Positions 1-11,300 of a stretch of 64,000 nucleotides of DNA are shown here, piece after piece. The notes beneath the pieces were generated by a model. The model did not search any database and had not been told where the DNA came from. It saw nothing but the letters and a program-made list of their open reading frames with translations. The stretch covers positions 723,918-787,917 of the forward strand of contig CABFPE010000132.1 in assembly GCA_900660155.1 (NCBI GenBank). Direction: 5' to 3'. The stretch is from Hofstenia miamia. Taxonomy: Eukaryota > Xenacoelomorpha > Acoela > Hofsteniidae. The translations under genes and the position numbers were made by a program. Position 1 is the first letter of the stretch; every line of letters begins with the position of its first letter.

Positions 1-716
1 GTGGAGCAGCCGGATTAGCAGATGGAGAAGTAGAGTTAACAAACAGATTGAAGCTGACGAATGAGTGATCTGACAGCTTAGTAGGAACAGGGATTACAGA
101 TATGTCAAATATGTATTCGGGGTGAGAGCACAGAACCAAATCAAGCAGGGAGGAGCTGGAAGTAGGAGAAAATACAAGTTGTTCAAGATAATAGCAGGCA
201 AAAACTTCTAAAACTGCAGACTCATAAGTATCAGTAGAGTCGAACGCATTCCAGCAGACATTAGGAAGATTGAAGTCACCACAAACAAGAAAATGAGGAC
301 GAATGGAAAAGCCAAGGTGACGAGAGAGGTAGGTAGACTGGTCATGAAAAGACTCGAACATAGATGATAAATCAGCAATGGGAATGCGAAAGGCACTTTT
401 TGAAGGGTTGTAAACGCAGAGCAGTGAAACAACAACAGCACAGCCACAACAGAAATCTAAGGATAATGAATCGAAAGAAATGGGACGGATGTCAAGGTTA
501 GGAAGACGGGAGGCAATTAGAACACCACCATGGCGACCACTGGATCGATCCATACGAGAAAGAACTTTAAGAGTAGAGTTTGGAAAAACAACACTATCAG
601 CAATGGCAGGATCAAACCAGGTTTCAGTGATGAAAATGAAGTCAACAGGAGACTGCAAGAAGAAATTGTAAAAGCTGAGACGACGGTTCAAAGATACAAG
701 ACAATACGCTTACCTA
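1..716 (-). mobile_element. LINE (non-LTR retrotransposon) endonuclease domain, partial
   Basis: Read on the minus strand, this stretch encodes an APE-type endonuclease of a non-LTR retrotransposon. Visible landmarks in order are an ITETWFDPAI-like motif near 640-600, a GRHGGVLI-like segment near 530, a VCGDFNLPNVCW motif near 290-260, LDLVLC near 140 and KLSDHSFVSFNL near 80-50. These match the catalytic blocks (TETW, GDFN, SDH) of CR1/Jockey-type elements. The frame shifts between segments, so the copy is dead. The reverse transcriptase would lie to the left of the window and is not seen. The clade is not resolved. Confidence 0.85.
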
Positions 717-717
717 C

Positions 718-788
718 TGATTCGTGGTGTATGATAAGCACATCTGTACACATGTACAGAAGATGCGGGTTCGAATCCCACCGAATCA
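718..788 (+). tRNA. tRNA-like sequence, probably pseudogene or tRNA-derived SINE head
   Basis: The 71-nt stretch folds into a cloverleaf by eye: a 7-bp acceptor stem (TGATTCG with CGAATCA), a 3-bp D stem (GTG/CAC), a 5-bp anticodon stem (TCTGT/ACAGA) and a T arm with the canonical B box GGTTCGAATCC. Against a working tRNA are an 8-nt anticodon loop without the usual U33, a mismatch in the T stem and no clear anticodon. A pseudogene or SINE head is more likely than a functional tRNA. No T-run terminator follows directly. Confidence 0.45.
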
Positions 789-1384
789 ATTGCACTATTT
801 AAAATTTCGCTAGTCTCAACATATAAATTCACATATCAATGGTAGTAAACTATTTTATTACTCTTCGTATAATATACTACTAAGCGTATTTCGGATTTAA
901 CAAAATTTTTTTGTTGCATTATGCAATTGGGATTTTGATTTATTGGAATTTTTTTTAATTTCGCTTAAATTCCTATTTTCTCATTTAATATACTTAGATA
1001 ACTAATATCCGAAGTTATCTAATACAAAATTAACAAAGCTTACCATTTATTGTTGCAATACATTTCTGCTAAAGCGTACATCAATGAAAAATATATAGCA
1101 TTTTTCAAAGATTCATACTTAGGATGGATATAGAGAATTTGTTAAGCAAAGTACTTGAAATAGCTAGTAGGTGTAACGTAGACAAACTAATACAGGTCAC
1201 CAGAGGATTGAGTTTACATAATTCTTTGAAAAGGTTAAATTACCGGCGAGAGTTTAAGTTTCAATTGTGAAGTAAAAGTGGCCCGTTAATGAACTATTCT
1301 ATGTGAAAAAATACTGTTGCCTAGTTATAGTTAAATATTTTGCAATAATTTAAGTAAGAAAAATGTAATAGGACATTAATTTAG
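789..1384. other. AT-rich spacer, no feature seen
   Basis: AT-rich sequence with homopolymer runs between the tRNA-like sequence and the next LINE. I see no open frame, repeat or RNA gene in it. Confidence 0.5.
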
Positions 1385-2760
1385 GTCATCGATGGAAATA
1401 TTGCTGATGAAACTATAAAAGTATTGGAAGATCTCAAGCATATAATGTCTTTAGCAGTTAAGATTGGTCTACAGGTCAATCCTACAAAGTGTGAATTAAC
1501 GTTTCTTTTAAATCCTTCATTGGAGAAACGAACTTCAATTGAATACATGTTTAATGAGGTTTTCCTGGTATCTGCATAACTCCCTTAAGTGAGTTAGTTG
1601 TTCTTGGTGCAGGTATTGGATCTGATGCTAATTTGAAGTTTCTGCAGACAAAATACAATGAGCTGGAACTTCTCGAAGCAAATTAGTAGATCTAGATGCT
1701 CATACTGCTCTTTTCTTGTTGAAGAATGCATTGGGGATACCAAAGTTATTGTACGGTCTTCGTTGCTCATCAACATTCTTGCAATTAACCATCTTGAGAA
1801 GTATGATGCCCTTATAAACAGTCTGCTTGCAAATATTACCTACGTCAATTTGTCAGAAAATGCAACTGTCTAAGCTTGTCTACCAATTTCCTTAGGTGGC
1901 TTAGGAATACTTTAACCCATATTTTGGCATCCAGTTGTTTTCTTGCATCTGTGGCCAAATGTGAAAATTTGATGTTAAAGATTGCTCCTGGATGTCTTCC
2001 TACGATTGAAAAAGCACATGCTTTGAATTTGGATGGACAAGCTTATACTATTCAAAGAAATTAGTCTTTTCTTGTTTTCAAACAACTAGAGAGTTTCCTA
2101 GTGAGACATATGACTGAAAAAGATCTTGCAAGGATTCAGGCAATTCAAGGCAATCTAGCTGGAGCATGGCTCAATCTTCTTCCATCAAACAAACTTAACC
2201 TGAAGTTGAACAATGTCACTAGACTAGGTGTTCGTTTATGTGAACAACACCTGTATTTGTGGCGCACATATTTCAACTGATGGTCTTCATGGATTGTCTT
2301 GTAAGAGAAGCGCTGGTCGTTTTGCACGTCATTCTCAATTGAATAACCTTTTTAAGCGCACTTTTTCAATTATCGATGTCCCTTCAATTTTGGAACCACC
2401 AGGATTGTTCAGAAAAGATGGGAACCGACCTGATGGTGTCACTACTGTTCCTTGGTCAAGATGACGTTACAGTAGTTGATGCAATTGCTCCCAGTCGGAT
2501 TTCAACTTTTGCTCCTACTAAAGCTGCAACAGATGCTGAATCCCCTAGCTTTTGAATGTCAAGGCAGTGCAGGTAAATTAACAGGAGACTTTATTTCCCA
2601 ACTTGGCAAGTCTCTAATATTTTCTTCAAAGGAACCAGCGCAGGAGAGTATTTTAACCAATGTTTGAGTATTATAATTCAGCAGACAAATGCCGCTTGTA
2701 TTTTGGGAACTATAGAAGTTGAATCTTCATTAGAAGAATTATTTTATGTCTTCTAGATAG
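1385..2760 (+). mobile_element. Non-LTR retrotransposon 3' half: RT thumb and restriction-like endonuclease
   Basis: Across several frames the plus strand encodes the C-terminal half of a non-LTR element. Segments recognised: a GLQVNPTKCELTFL-type RT block near 1470-1510, a PKLLYGLRCS block near 1750, then after about 2240 a zinc-binding CxC-x8-H-x4-C cluster (CICGAHISTDGLHGLSC) followed by HSQLNN, RPDGVTTVPWSR and a DDVTVVDAIAPS segment. The C-C-H-C cluster plus RPD...D-x-T-x-x-D spacing is the signature of the restriction-like endonuclease used by the R2/R4/Hero group. At least four frame changes are needed to follow it, so the copy is inactive. A polyadenylated 3' end was not located. Confidence 0.75.
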
Positions 2761-5700
2761 TTTGGGCATTAAGAAAAAAAATAAAAATTTAGGAAATATT
2801 GACAAGCATCAACTTACTCATGTAATTAAAGCCTTTTGATTTGATGTCAAGTAAAAGTCAAATGCCAAATTGAAGAACAAAGTGTTACAGGGATGACGTC
2901 CAGAAAATAAAGTTAGCCCGAGTAAAAAGACAACATTTATGGAGTTCATTAAAAGAAAAAAAATTTAAAAAACAAATTACAAATATTGTCAATTCAAGTC
3001 TTTCATTTAAAGAAGTTGACTTACAATTTGAATTAAATTCGGATTACTAAACATTTTATTGTACATACATAGATTTGTATAAATTTGTAAAAATTAATCA
3101 AATTAAAGTTTCATGAACATTAAAAAAAAATTCCTGTTTTAGCCATTAATCTTTCCGGTAGGAGTTAAAACTGATATTGAATTTCTAAGTAGTCAATTAT
3201 TATAATATAATTATAAATTATAATTTTTTAGAAAATTACTTCCAAATGACAAGTAAATAATTTCTTAATTTCTGTTCTGAGCAACAAATTCCAAACTCAC
3301 AAATTGCTTCAGCCTGCTTTTCACATCTATTATTGAGCATTTCTAAAAAATAAATACTTCAAGTATACAACAATTTGTGAAAATGGAATATCACTCAGTA
3401 ACATCGAAGGAATTATAAGCTTCTACATTTTTGCTATATTAATTGCCAATATATTATGTGGATTGAGAATCTGAGTAAGTAATGTGTGTTTATGTTAGGT
3501 GACAAAAGTACTTCATAGAATTTTGCCGTAATTTACCAAAATATAATATTATTGTTTTCCGAAATCATTGAATCAATGTTCACAAAATCATGTCAGTTCT
3601 TATTGCAAGGATTATGTCAATAATCAATGTATAAAAACTTAATGAATTTGCATAGCATTTCGAATTATGATTTTCTATCTCACAAATATTTACATTAAAT
3701 CATTAAGAAAGGTGTTTAGTGCAAATGTTTGACATGATGCATTTATTGAAATCAATAGGGTTTTCAAGTCAAGCTTGAGTTGCTAAGTCTGATTTTGAGT
3801 TTTTATATTCATTCAAGAAGTTCTGATTTCAATTTAACCTTTTGAAATTTTGACACAATTCCAAGTTCTCTAAATTTTCTATCAAAATAAAAAGTGAATC
3901 ATAAAAAATGGTATTTGAAAACATCATTTGATTGAGTTTGAGGGTTTTTATTTAGATTTTTTCTAATTTGAGCTTGATATTCCCAGTACTTGAAATACCA
4001 TAGTTGTGCAAATGCTTTTAAAATAAATGTTAAAGTCTTAGTATTTGGATAAAACACTAGAAATTTCTATAAGGTATTAAAGCCTGCCAACAACTACATA
4101 TATGTTGTTTTGCATTAACTCTCTCTCTCTATGTATAAACATGCCAGCAAAATCTAAGGTTAGTGCAAGTCCCACTTTACAATTTAACTAGTAGTTGATT
4201 ATACTTAGGTACATTAACAGTCATTAGAATTACAAGGGTAGTCAAAGGGTCTGCTATTATTAATAACATATGTACAATTTGGCTAAAGACTGAATTGAGC
4301 TATTTATGAATAGCCCAAAAGAATGATATTTGAAGATTTTGAACTATTGCAATCCTTAAAAAGTTATTGATTTTAGGTTCTTATATTACAAAGACTCGAA
4401 AAATACAGATATCCAATTAGGCAAATAATGAGCGAAATAATACGAGACCAAACGACTTGAAATCCAAATAGTTGATATCAAAATAAAAAAATTGTCTATA
4501 TCAATTATTGAAATTAGAATTACAAGGAATTAGAAAGCCTAAACATTTTGAAATGTACTTTTAAACGTAAAAATATAATTTTTTACATTAATTTTAAATT
4601 TTTATGCTTTCTATATATAGAACATATTTATAAAAAGTTTTCAAATAAAGTGTTGTGTAAAGTGGAAAATCGTAATAAGATATTCAAAATTTTAAGAGAT
4701 TTTTTGCATGTTGTTACCAGACATGCATAAATATGAAAGTAGATATTAAGCAACAAATTCCTGAACAGAATTAAGCCAATGTCGGACAATGGAATTTATG
4801 TGAGGCCATTAACTTTTTGATAGCAAGGTTAATTACCATATATTGATGAGACTTTCATTTAAATACTTTGTGATATTCAAGAAAAATTCCATGCCACCTC
4901 AATTGAACATTTGCAATTCGTGTGCTGCATATAAAGTCAAAAAAATTTTGTATATTTATAAAGAAAAAGGGAAGTCGAAGTAATCAGTTTCACATGGAAA
5001 TGATGTATATTATCATTTCCTATTTTGAAAACATATTGGTTGTGCTCATAGATTTGTACATTGACTTTGTTTCAAGGCGAGCCTGAACTCCATTTTATTG
5101 CTATGTATAATAATTTTTCTAGTTTAATTGGTAGAAGGCCAGCAAATAGAGCAGTAATGGAGAATAGAAATTGAACAATTTTTGAAAGGATTTCGTTGAA
5201 AATTTTGTTAAATTACAAGCATTTTGCCTGAAATATAGTAGTAAATTATAGATAAAATTTTATCTGTTTATTTAAGTTAAATGAACTTAATATTAAGCTC
5301 AAATTCACAAACAGTATTTTATTCAATAACAGCTTTTTATCAGTAAATGCTATTAAATACCATTAAATGGGTTCTAGTTTACGGTGACATCCTAAATCAT
5401 GAAACATGGAATTTGAATTTTATTAATTTCATGTCCTTCGGAAACATTTAGCAATCAGTATAACAACATTAATAACTATTAAAAACAACAGTGGCTCTAA
5501 AGGCTCGCCAAGCTTTTCATGCGATAGTGTTGAATGCTTTTTATATATCAACATATTTAACATTGGTAGAAATATTGTGTTAAACTTACTCTAATGCATC
5601 TAAAAACTCAATTAGTAATATTCGCAGAATCAAATTCTGTTGAATAATGCCTTAACTTGCCATTCAACCTTGCTCCAATTAAATGATCAGCTGTTGTTTT

Positions 5701-7949
5701 GGTCAATTTCAATGCATGGGATCAATGGGAAGCTGTTGAACCGAAACAAGAATATTTTGAGCTCTCCCTTAGATTTGCTAATATTAAATACAAATGGTTA
5801 AAATATAAACATTGTCTAAAACGAAAAGAGAATGGTAGGATTTCGGATAGATATTGTTCTAAATATAGAACACCACAACAATATTTTGTAAGGAAGAAAT
5901 ACAAATCGTTATTCTACATTTTCAGAAGCATTTAAACACTAGTGTTGCTATCCACACTATTTCTGCAGTTGATATGGCTTGATGATGTTGTATGTTTTTA
6001 TAGTTTTCTTAAAAAGGGAGTTCAAAGCTAGTTGTCATCAAGATAGATTTCTTGCAGCTCTTCACTTTCTCCCACAATTCATCAGCCAACAGAGAAATTC
6101 TTTTAGCAAAGTACTATTTTTGGAAAATTCAGTGACACTGGTTTGTTGGCAAGTTTTAAACACGACCTGTTTAAAACATGTTTAAAACATTGTTTAAAAC
6201 AACTGTTTTTTGCAATGTTTTTTAAATGTTTTTTTTCAAATTTATGTAGTACTTTATGGAAAATTGGGAATATTTTTTGGTTTCGTTCATTACTTTTATA
6301 ACCTATTTTATATTGCAAAACCGTTAAATTTGCGTTTGCTTATGTGCATGCAACAAAAATAAATGTTGATATGTTTATCATATTTCAAAAAACATTGTTT
6401 TAAACGTCTTACTCATTTTTTGTTAAAAATACACATTTTTGCCAAACCTATTTGTTTGTAAATGCATCAGATCCAAATTTTATTTAATGGGAACGAACTT
6501 CATCGCCAAAAAATTATTGGCAATTAGATAATTATCAAAATACGACCAAGTTTAGACGTTCATAATAGAAACATCGTTTTGAAATTGGATTCGTATCTCA
6601 ATATGAACAAAATTTTGATTATTTAGCAAATATTATGAATATTGCTTTCATTACATCAATTTTCTGTAGGTGTGAATCATGGGTTTCTCAGTAATTGAAA
6701 CCAATTGGCACTTTTTGCATATCCATGATTATATTGTTATTGAGAGTAAAAAATCTTGCAAACTAAGTATGCATTATCAAAACATATAGATCAAATATTT
6801 AACAGTGAGCTTAATGATCGTATTAATGTAGTTAATCCTTTCTGCTAACAAGTAATCTGTGCAAAGACAATAATATATCTTGCTTCAAATATATTATATT
6901 ATTGCTGCATTGCCTCTTATAATGTTATAATTTAAGCCTAAAGAAAACTAAGGGATATATTTATCTGTCTAACAGAATCTAATTTCGTACGTACTACTAC
7001 TTAACTTACTGTTATTGACATCTTTTGCGATATGTCAATGAGTTTGATCGGATTAAAAAGCCACCTTAGACTAATCACATAATCGAAAAGATCCAAAATA
7101 CCTAGAGATGAAATTCTTTTTTCTGCAGTGATGCACCCAAGTACGTTTTCTCATTTGTCCCTTTACTGGGTATTGTTAATGATACACTGACAATCTCAAT
7201 ACGATTTTCAGAGGGCATTTTCATTAATGTTACTAATTGATTTCTATTTTGACTACAAAGAATGGTACATGCGTCACTGTGGTCTTCCCAACTTCCAGTG
7301 TAAACTTGTTTTAATAGTCAATAAATTATATGCATAATATGATAATAGTCAATAGACTATAAATTCAACTTCTATTTGTATTTATATTTTTTACTTTGAT
7401 TAATAAAATGGTCTTTCTTTGTTAAATATTTTCTATTGATGAAAAACACGGATGACATTTAAGTTTTAATTATATGATTGTTTAATTTGGACTTTGAATA
7501 TTGCTAGCGTAACATTCAATTTTTAAAACCAACAATTCATGCTTTAATCGGTATTCACTAAGATATTACATTAGCTATTCCTTTAAAGAATGAAAATTAT
7601 TGTGCGTGTTTCGAAAATCTAAAATTTCAGATTTTTTAGCAAATTCAGTGGAAAGCCAGTTACCTCTTTGCCAAAACTACATTGCAATATTCAAATTTTC
7701 CCCTATTAATCAATTTTTTGAATTTTTCTATTATCTTCTTCGGATTCCAAATCATAAAAATTACGTGCCATCAACTATAAAATATTCCAAACAAATCATC
7801 TTGACCTAATACTTTCGCAAACTTGTAAAGGCAACTTGCAAGCAATCAGATTTGATTTTACTGTGTTATTTTTATTAAAATTTTTAATTTATTAATATCT
7901 TCTTAATAGGCTTGTAAGCTATACTTTATATTTTAGTTTGATATAATAA
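2761..7949. other. Long AT-rich intergenic stretch upstream of UPF3
   Basis: About 5.2 kb with short frames only. A cluster of GTTTAAAACA-like units at 6165-6205 is a small imperfect tandem repeat. A 78-codon frame at 5699-5935 (+) lacks an ATG start and splice support; I do not call it. No promoter motif of the following gene can be named with confidence. Confidence 0.4.
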
Positions 7950-8370
7950 ATGGCGAGGTTAGAAACAGACACAGGTGAATCACAATCTACTGATAATGAA
8001 AAATGTCTTTTACGTAAAGTAATTGTAAGATGTCTTCCGCCTTCTTTCAGTGAAGAAAAATTCAAAGAAACCTTCACTCCATTGCCTTCGTTTGATTATT
8101 TTCATTTCGCAGACGCAGATTCTAGGTATTGGTTAATATGTTGTCATATATTTATGGGCTATCTTAGTTTAGGGGCATTTGCCACTTCAAGAGCTTACAT
8201 AAATTTCACAGACGCTGAAGACATTTTCAAGTTTCATAATGAGTACAACGGATTTGAATTACAAGGTGATAATGGGCAAGTTTATTATGCACTTATTGAA
8301 ATGGCTATTTATCAAAAAATACCAAAAAGTCGTTCGAGAGATGATGTAAAAGCTTCAACCATTGACACAG
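7950..8370 (+). CDS. UPF3: UPF3 exon 1: start codon and UPF2-binding domain
   Basis: The ATG at 7950 opens the frame; an acidic, Ser/Thr-rich lead of about 20 residues precedes the domain, as in other UPF3 proteins. The domain matches the family: RKVIVRCLPPSF, then FDYFHFAD, then SRAYINFTDAEDIFKFH and a YALIEMAIYQK end. The donor is ACAG|GTTCAT after 8370; the split codon G|AT joins to DPEY in exon 2, which reproduces the TID-DPEY stretch of vertebrate UPF3B. The 14 residues encoded by 8126-8167 have no counterpart in the family and may be an unspliced intron. Confidence 0.92.
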
Positions 8371-11300
8371 GTTCATTTTATCATGCTTTATGAATCTGTC
8401 TATTACTGTGCAATGCATTAAATACTCTAGTTTGATTATGCGCCCATGAAACCATAAATAAATTTTTGTGTTCATTACTGAATAATATGTTTAGCTTTTG
8501 TATGAGAAGCATGTTCCTTTTAATTATTCATGTCATGTTCAATGATACTCTCAATAACGTTTTTATTTAATATTTACTAATAATTTAGTGATTTATTATT
8601 AATAATAATACAATAATAATAATAAGAGTCAAGCAAATTTATTGCTTAGTAAAACAAACAAATACTAGGAATTGCTATGCATGTATATTTACAGAATTAA
8701 AAATATGCGCATTTACTTAAAGGGCGTAAATTTCAAATGCCAAATGAAATCTGTCCATGCGCTTAATTTGTTTGATATTCCTAATAGTGATTGTTTGGAT
8801 AATAAAATTTTTTTAATTTTTCTTCTGAAATGTTTATAATTTTGTTCCTTTTTTATTTCGAGAGTTAAGTCATTCCATAATCTAGAAGCTTTAAATGCAA
8901 ATGAATCTGGACGATTAATACTAATATGCAAATTGTGGTTTCTATCTCTGATTTTGATATAATTGCTTAGAAAGTGCATAGATTTTGAATTGTTAAATAC
9001 TTGTGTATCATACAAAGAGTTTGATATTCAATAAAGTACAAGTTTGCAAGAACAGTGCCATCTTTTATAAAAGTGCTCACTGATTTATGCTTATCAATAT
9101 AATTCAGAGTTCTTATTGCCCAATTGAATAATTTTGCTAGTGATGATCGATTATTTCATGTGATATTTTGGAATATAAAACAATAATAGTTAGTTACTTA
9201 GCACAAAAGAGTTAAGCATTTGTGATTGAAAGGACTGCCCAACATTGCGCAAATGATATAAATATTTAATAACAGAGGCCATTTTCTTACATTTTGATGA
9301 AAAAATTCAGTAAAACGTAAATCTCTTATCAATTACTACACCAACATAATTAATAGAATTGCTTTGCTTTATTTCATTATCTCTTACTTTAATTTTGATA
9401 TTAGAATATTTTTGGTATTGCTTTGGTGTGAAAATAATAAATTTATCAGGATTAACTTTTAACTTCTTTCTATTAAAATACTTTATAAGATTTACAATAT
9501 ATTTTGTTAAATGCTTGGTTGCGTCATATGGATTTTTAGCTGCTCAAGGCAAACTCTATACAAATATAAAAACAATAGTAAAGTTTTACGGCAGTGAGGA
9601 CAGTCACAGGAGATAAAGTAGGAGCAGATGGGGGATTAAAGGTAGCATTGGGGAAGGAGGCAAAGACCAATGAATTAGCTTTGCGGAAACGCAAGGACAC
9701 ATATCCTGATCAGTTTAAGTTTGCAGCAAGTCTTGGTTGGGTTTAAATCAAGATGGGTAACGGAAGACCAAATAGACAAAAGCTTAAGATCAGAGCCGAG
9801 CCCCGATTTACTGTGGTAAAAATTTCACAAAAGCCTTGTAGAAAGACGGTAAAAAATTGGTAACATATGTATATTTTTTTCAAGGTCGAGTTGCAGTAAC
9901 ACTCACGTTAGACCATTTCTTTCTACTAAATGCGTGGTGGGGGTTTATCCACATGCATTCCGTTACGCTGTCCAGAAAAAATTGTACTAAAACCGTAAAT
10001 TCGTTGAAATTTGTCGTTTTCTCTAAAATGTGCAAAATAGGTGCTAAAACTTTGGCAGTGGCGGTAAGATTATTAATCCGGATTTTCTTTATTTTAACTT
10101 CACCTTGTCCTTTATATAGTATTGGCGACGTTAAACGACCATTTGTTTAGTTTTTTTATATTTCCTCATAATATATGTGACGTATTTTAAAAAAGCTATC
10201 TAAGATAAGATGTACGTCTATTCATACCAAGCAGCATTTACTATAATAACCTTACGCGGGCAAACATGTTTACAACTTAACAAGTTTACAACTTAACAAA
10301 TACAAACAAAATATAGCTATTGAACTTAACAAGTACATGCGGACCAGATAATCATATGCCACATCTTCCTTCAAAGTAGGGTTTAAGTTGTAAAGAATCA
10401 GTCCTGAAGTCCTCAATTGGATTACACTTTATTGTTGTGTTGAAGGGCAGGGTTTCGTCGATCACGGAGAAAGTATCGACCACATGGTCTTAGAGAACGT
10501 GCTTCAGGAGCAACTTCAGTAACTTCTTTTATTCCTTCAGTATCGCTGTCTTGGCTGAAATCACTGTCTTCATCTTCGTTATTGTTGGGATTTGTTTATC
10601 CATTTCGCTTACGTGTTTAAATTGAGTATTAGAAGCAATTATAGGCTCATTATTCTGCTGCCTCAGCAAGACAGTGTTCCGACCAATTGAGGAGATGTAT
10701 TGTGCTGGAGAGTTGTTGCGATATATAACATTATCTTCCGGTTTCATATATTTGCAAACTTCGTTGATTACTGGAAATCTTATTGATCGTCCAAAAACTA
10801 GCTCGGAGGGACTACAGGAACGGGATCCTCCTTTTGATGCACGCAAAGTTAGTAGAATGTGTTGAATATAGTCAACCATGAATCCCAGGTGCGGTCTCCA
10901 AATTTGCAGTGGCCCGTTTAATGGTTTGAACCATCCTCTCTGCTGACCATTTGAGCTTTGGTGATGCGAATTAGAGTACTCGTGTTTACATCCAATTCCC
11001 GAAAGCCATTGATTGAACTGTATACTGCGGAGCTCCGGGGCATTATCAGATACTAAAATTCGCGGAACACCAAAATTGGAAAAAATCTTAAATTTTGAAT
11101 AATATATTCTGGTTTTCTATTGGCCAAGATGTTTCACCGTCAACAATTATCAGTAGATTATTTCCGGGTAATTTATCTGATTGAGCGAAATCTAAGTGTA
11201 CTCGTTCGAATGGGTAGTGAGGTTCTTGCCAATTGTGATTTGCATCTGAATGTTTATATTGAGATTTCTTTTGCTGACACGTGTCACAGTTTCGTATGTA

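Noticed and set aside
5699-5935. 78-codon basic, Tyr/Lys-rich frame
   Set aside because: No ATG start and no splice border; overlapping antisense frame of similar length.
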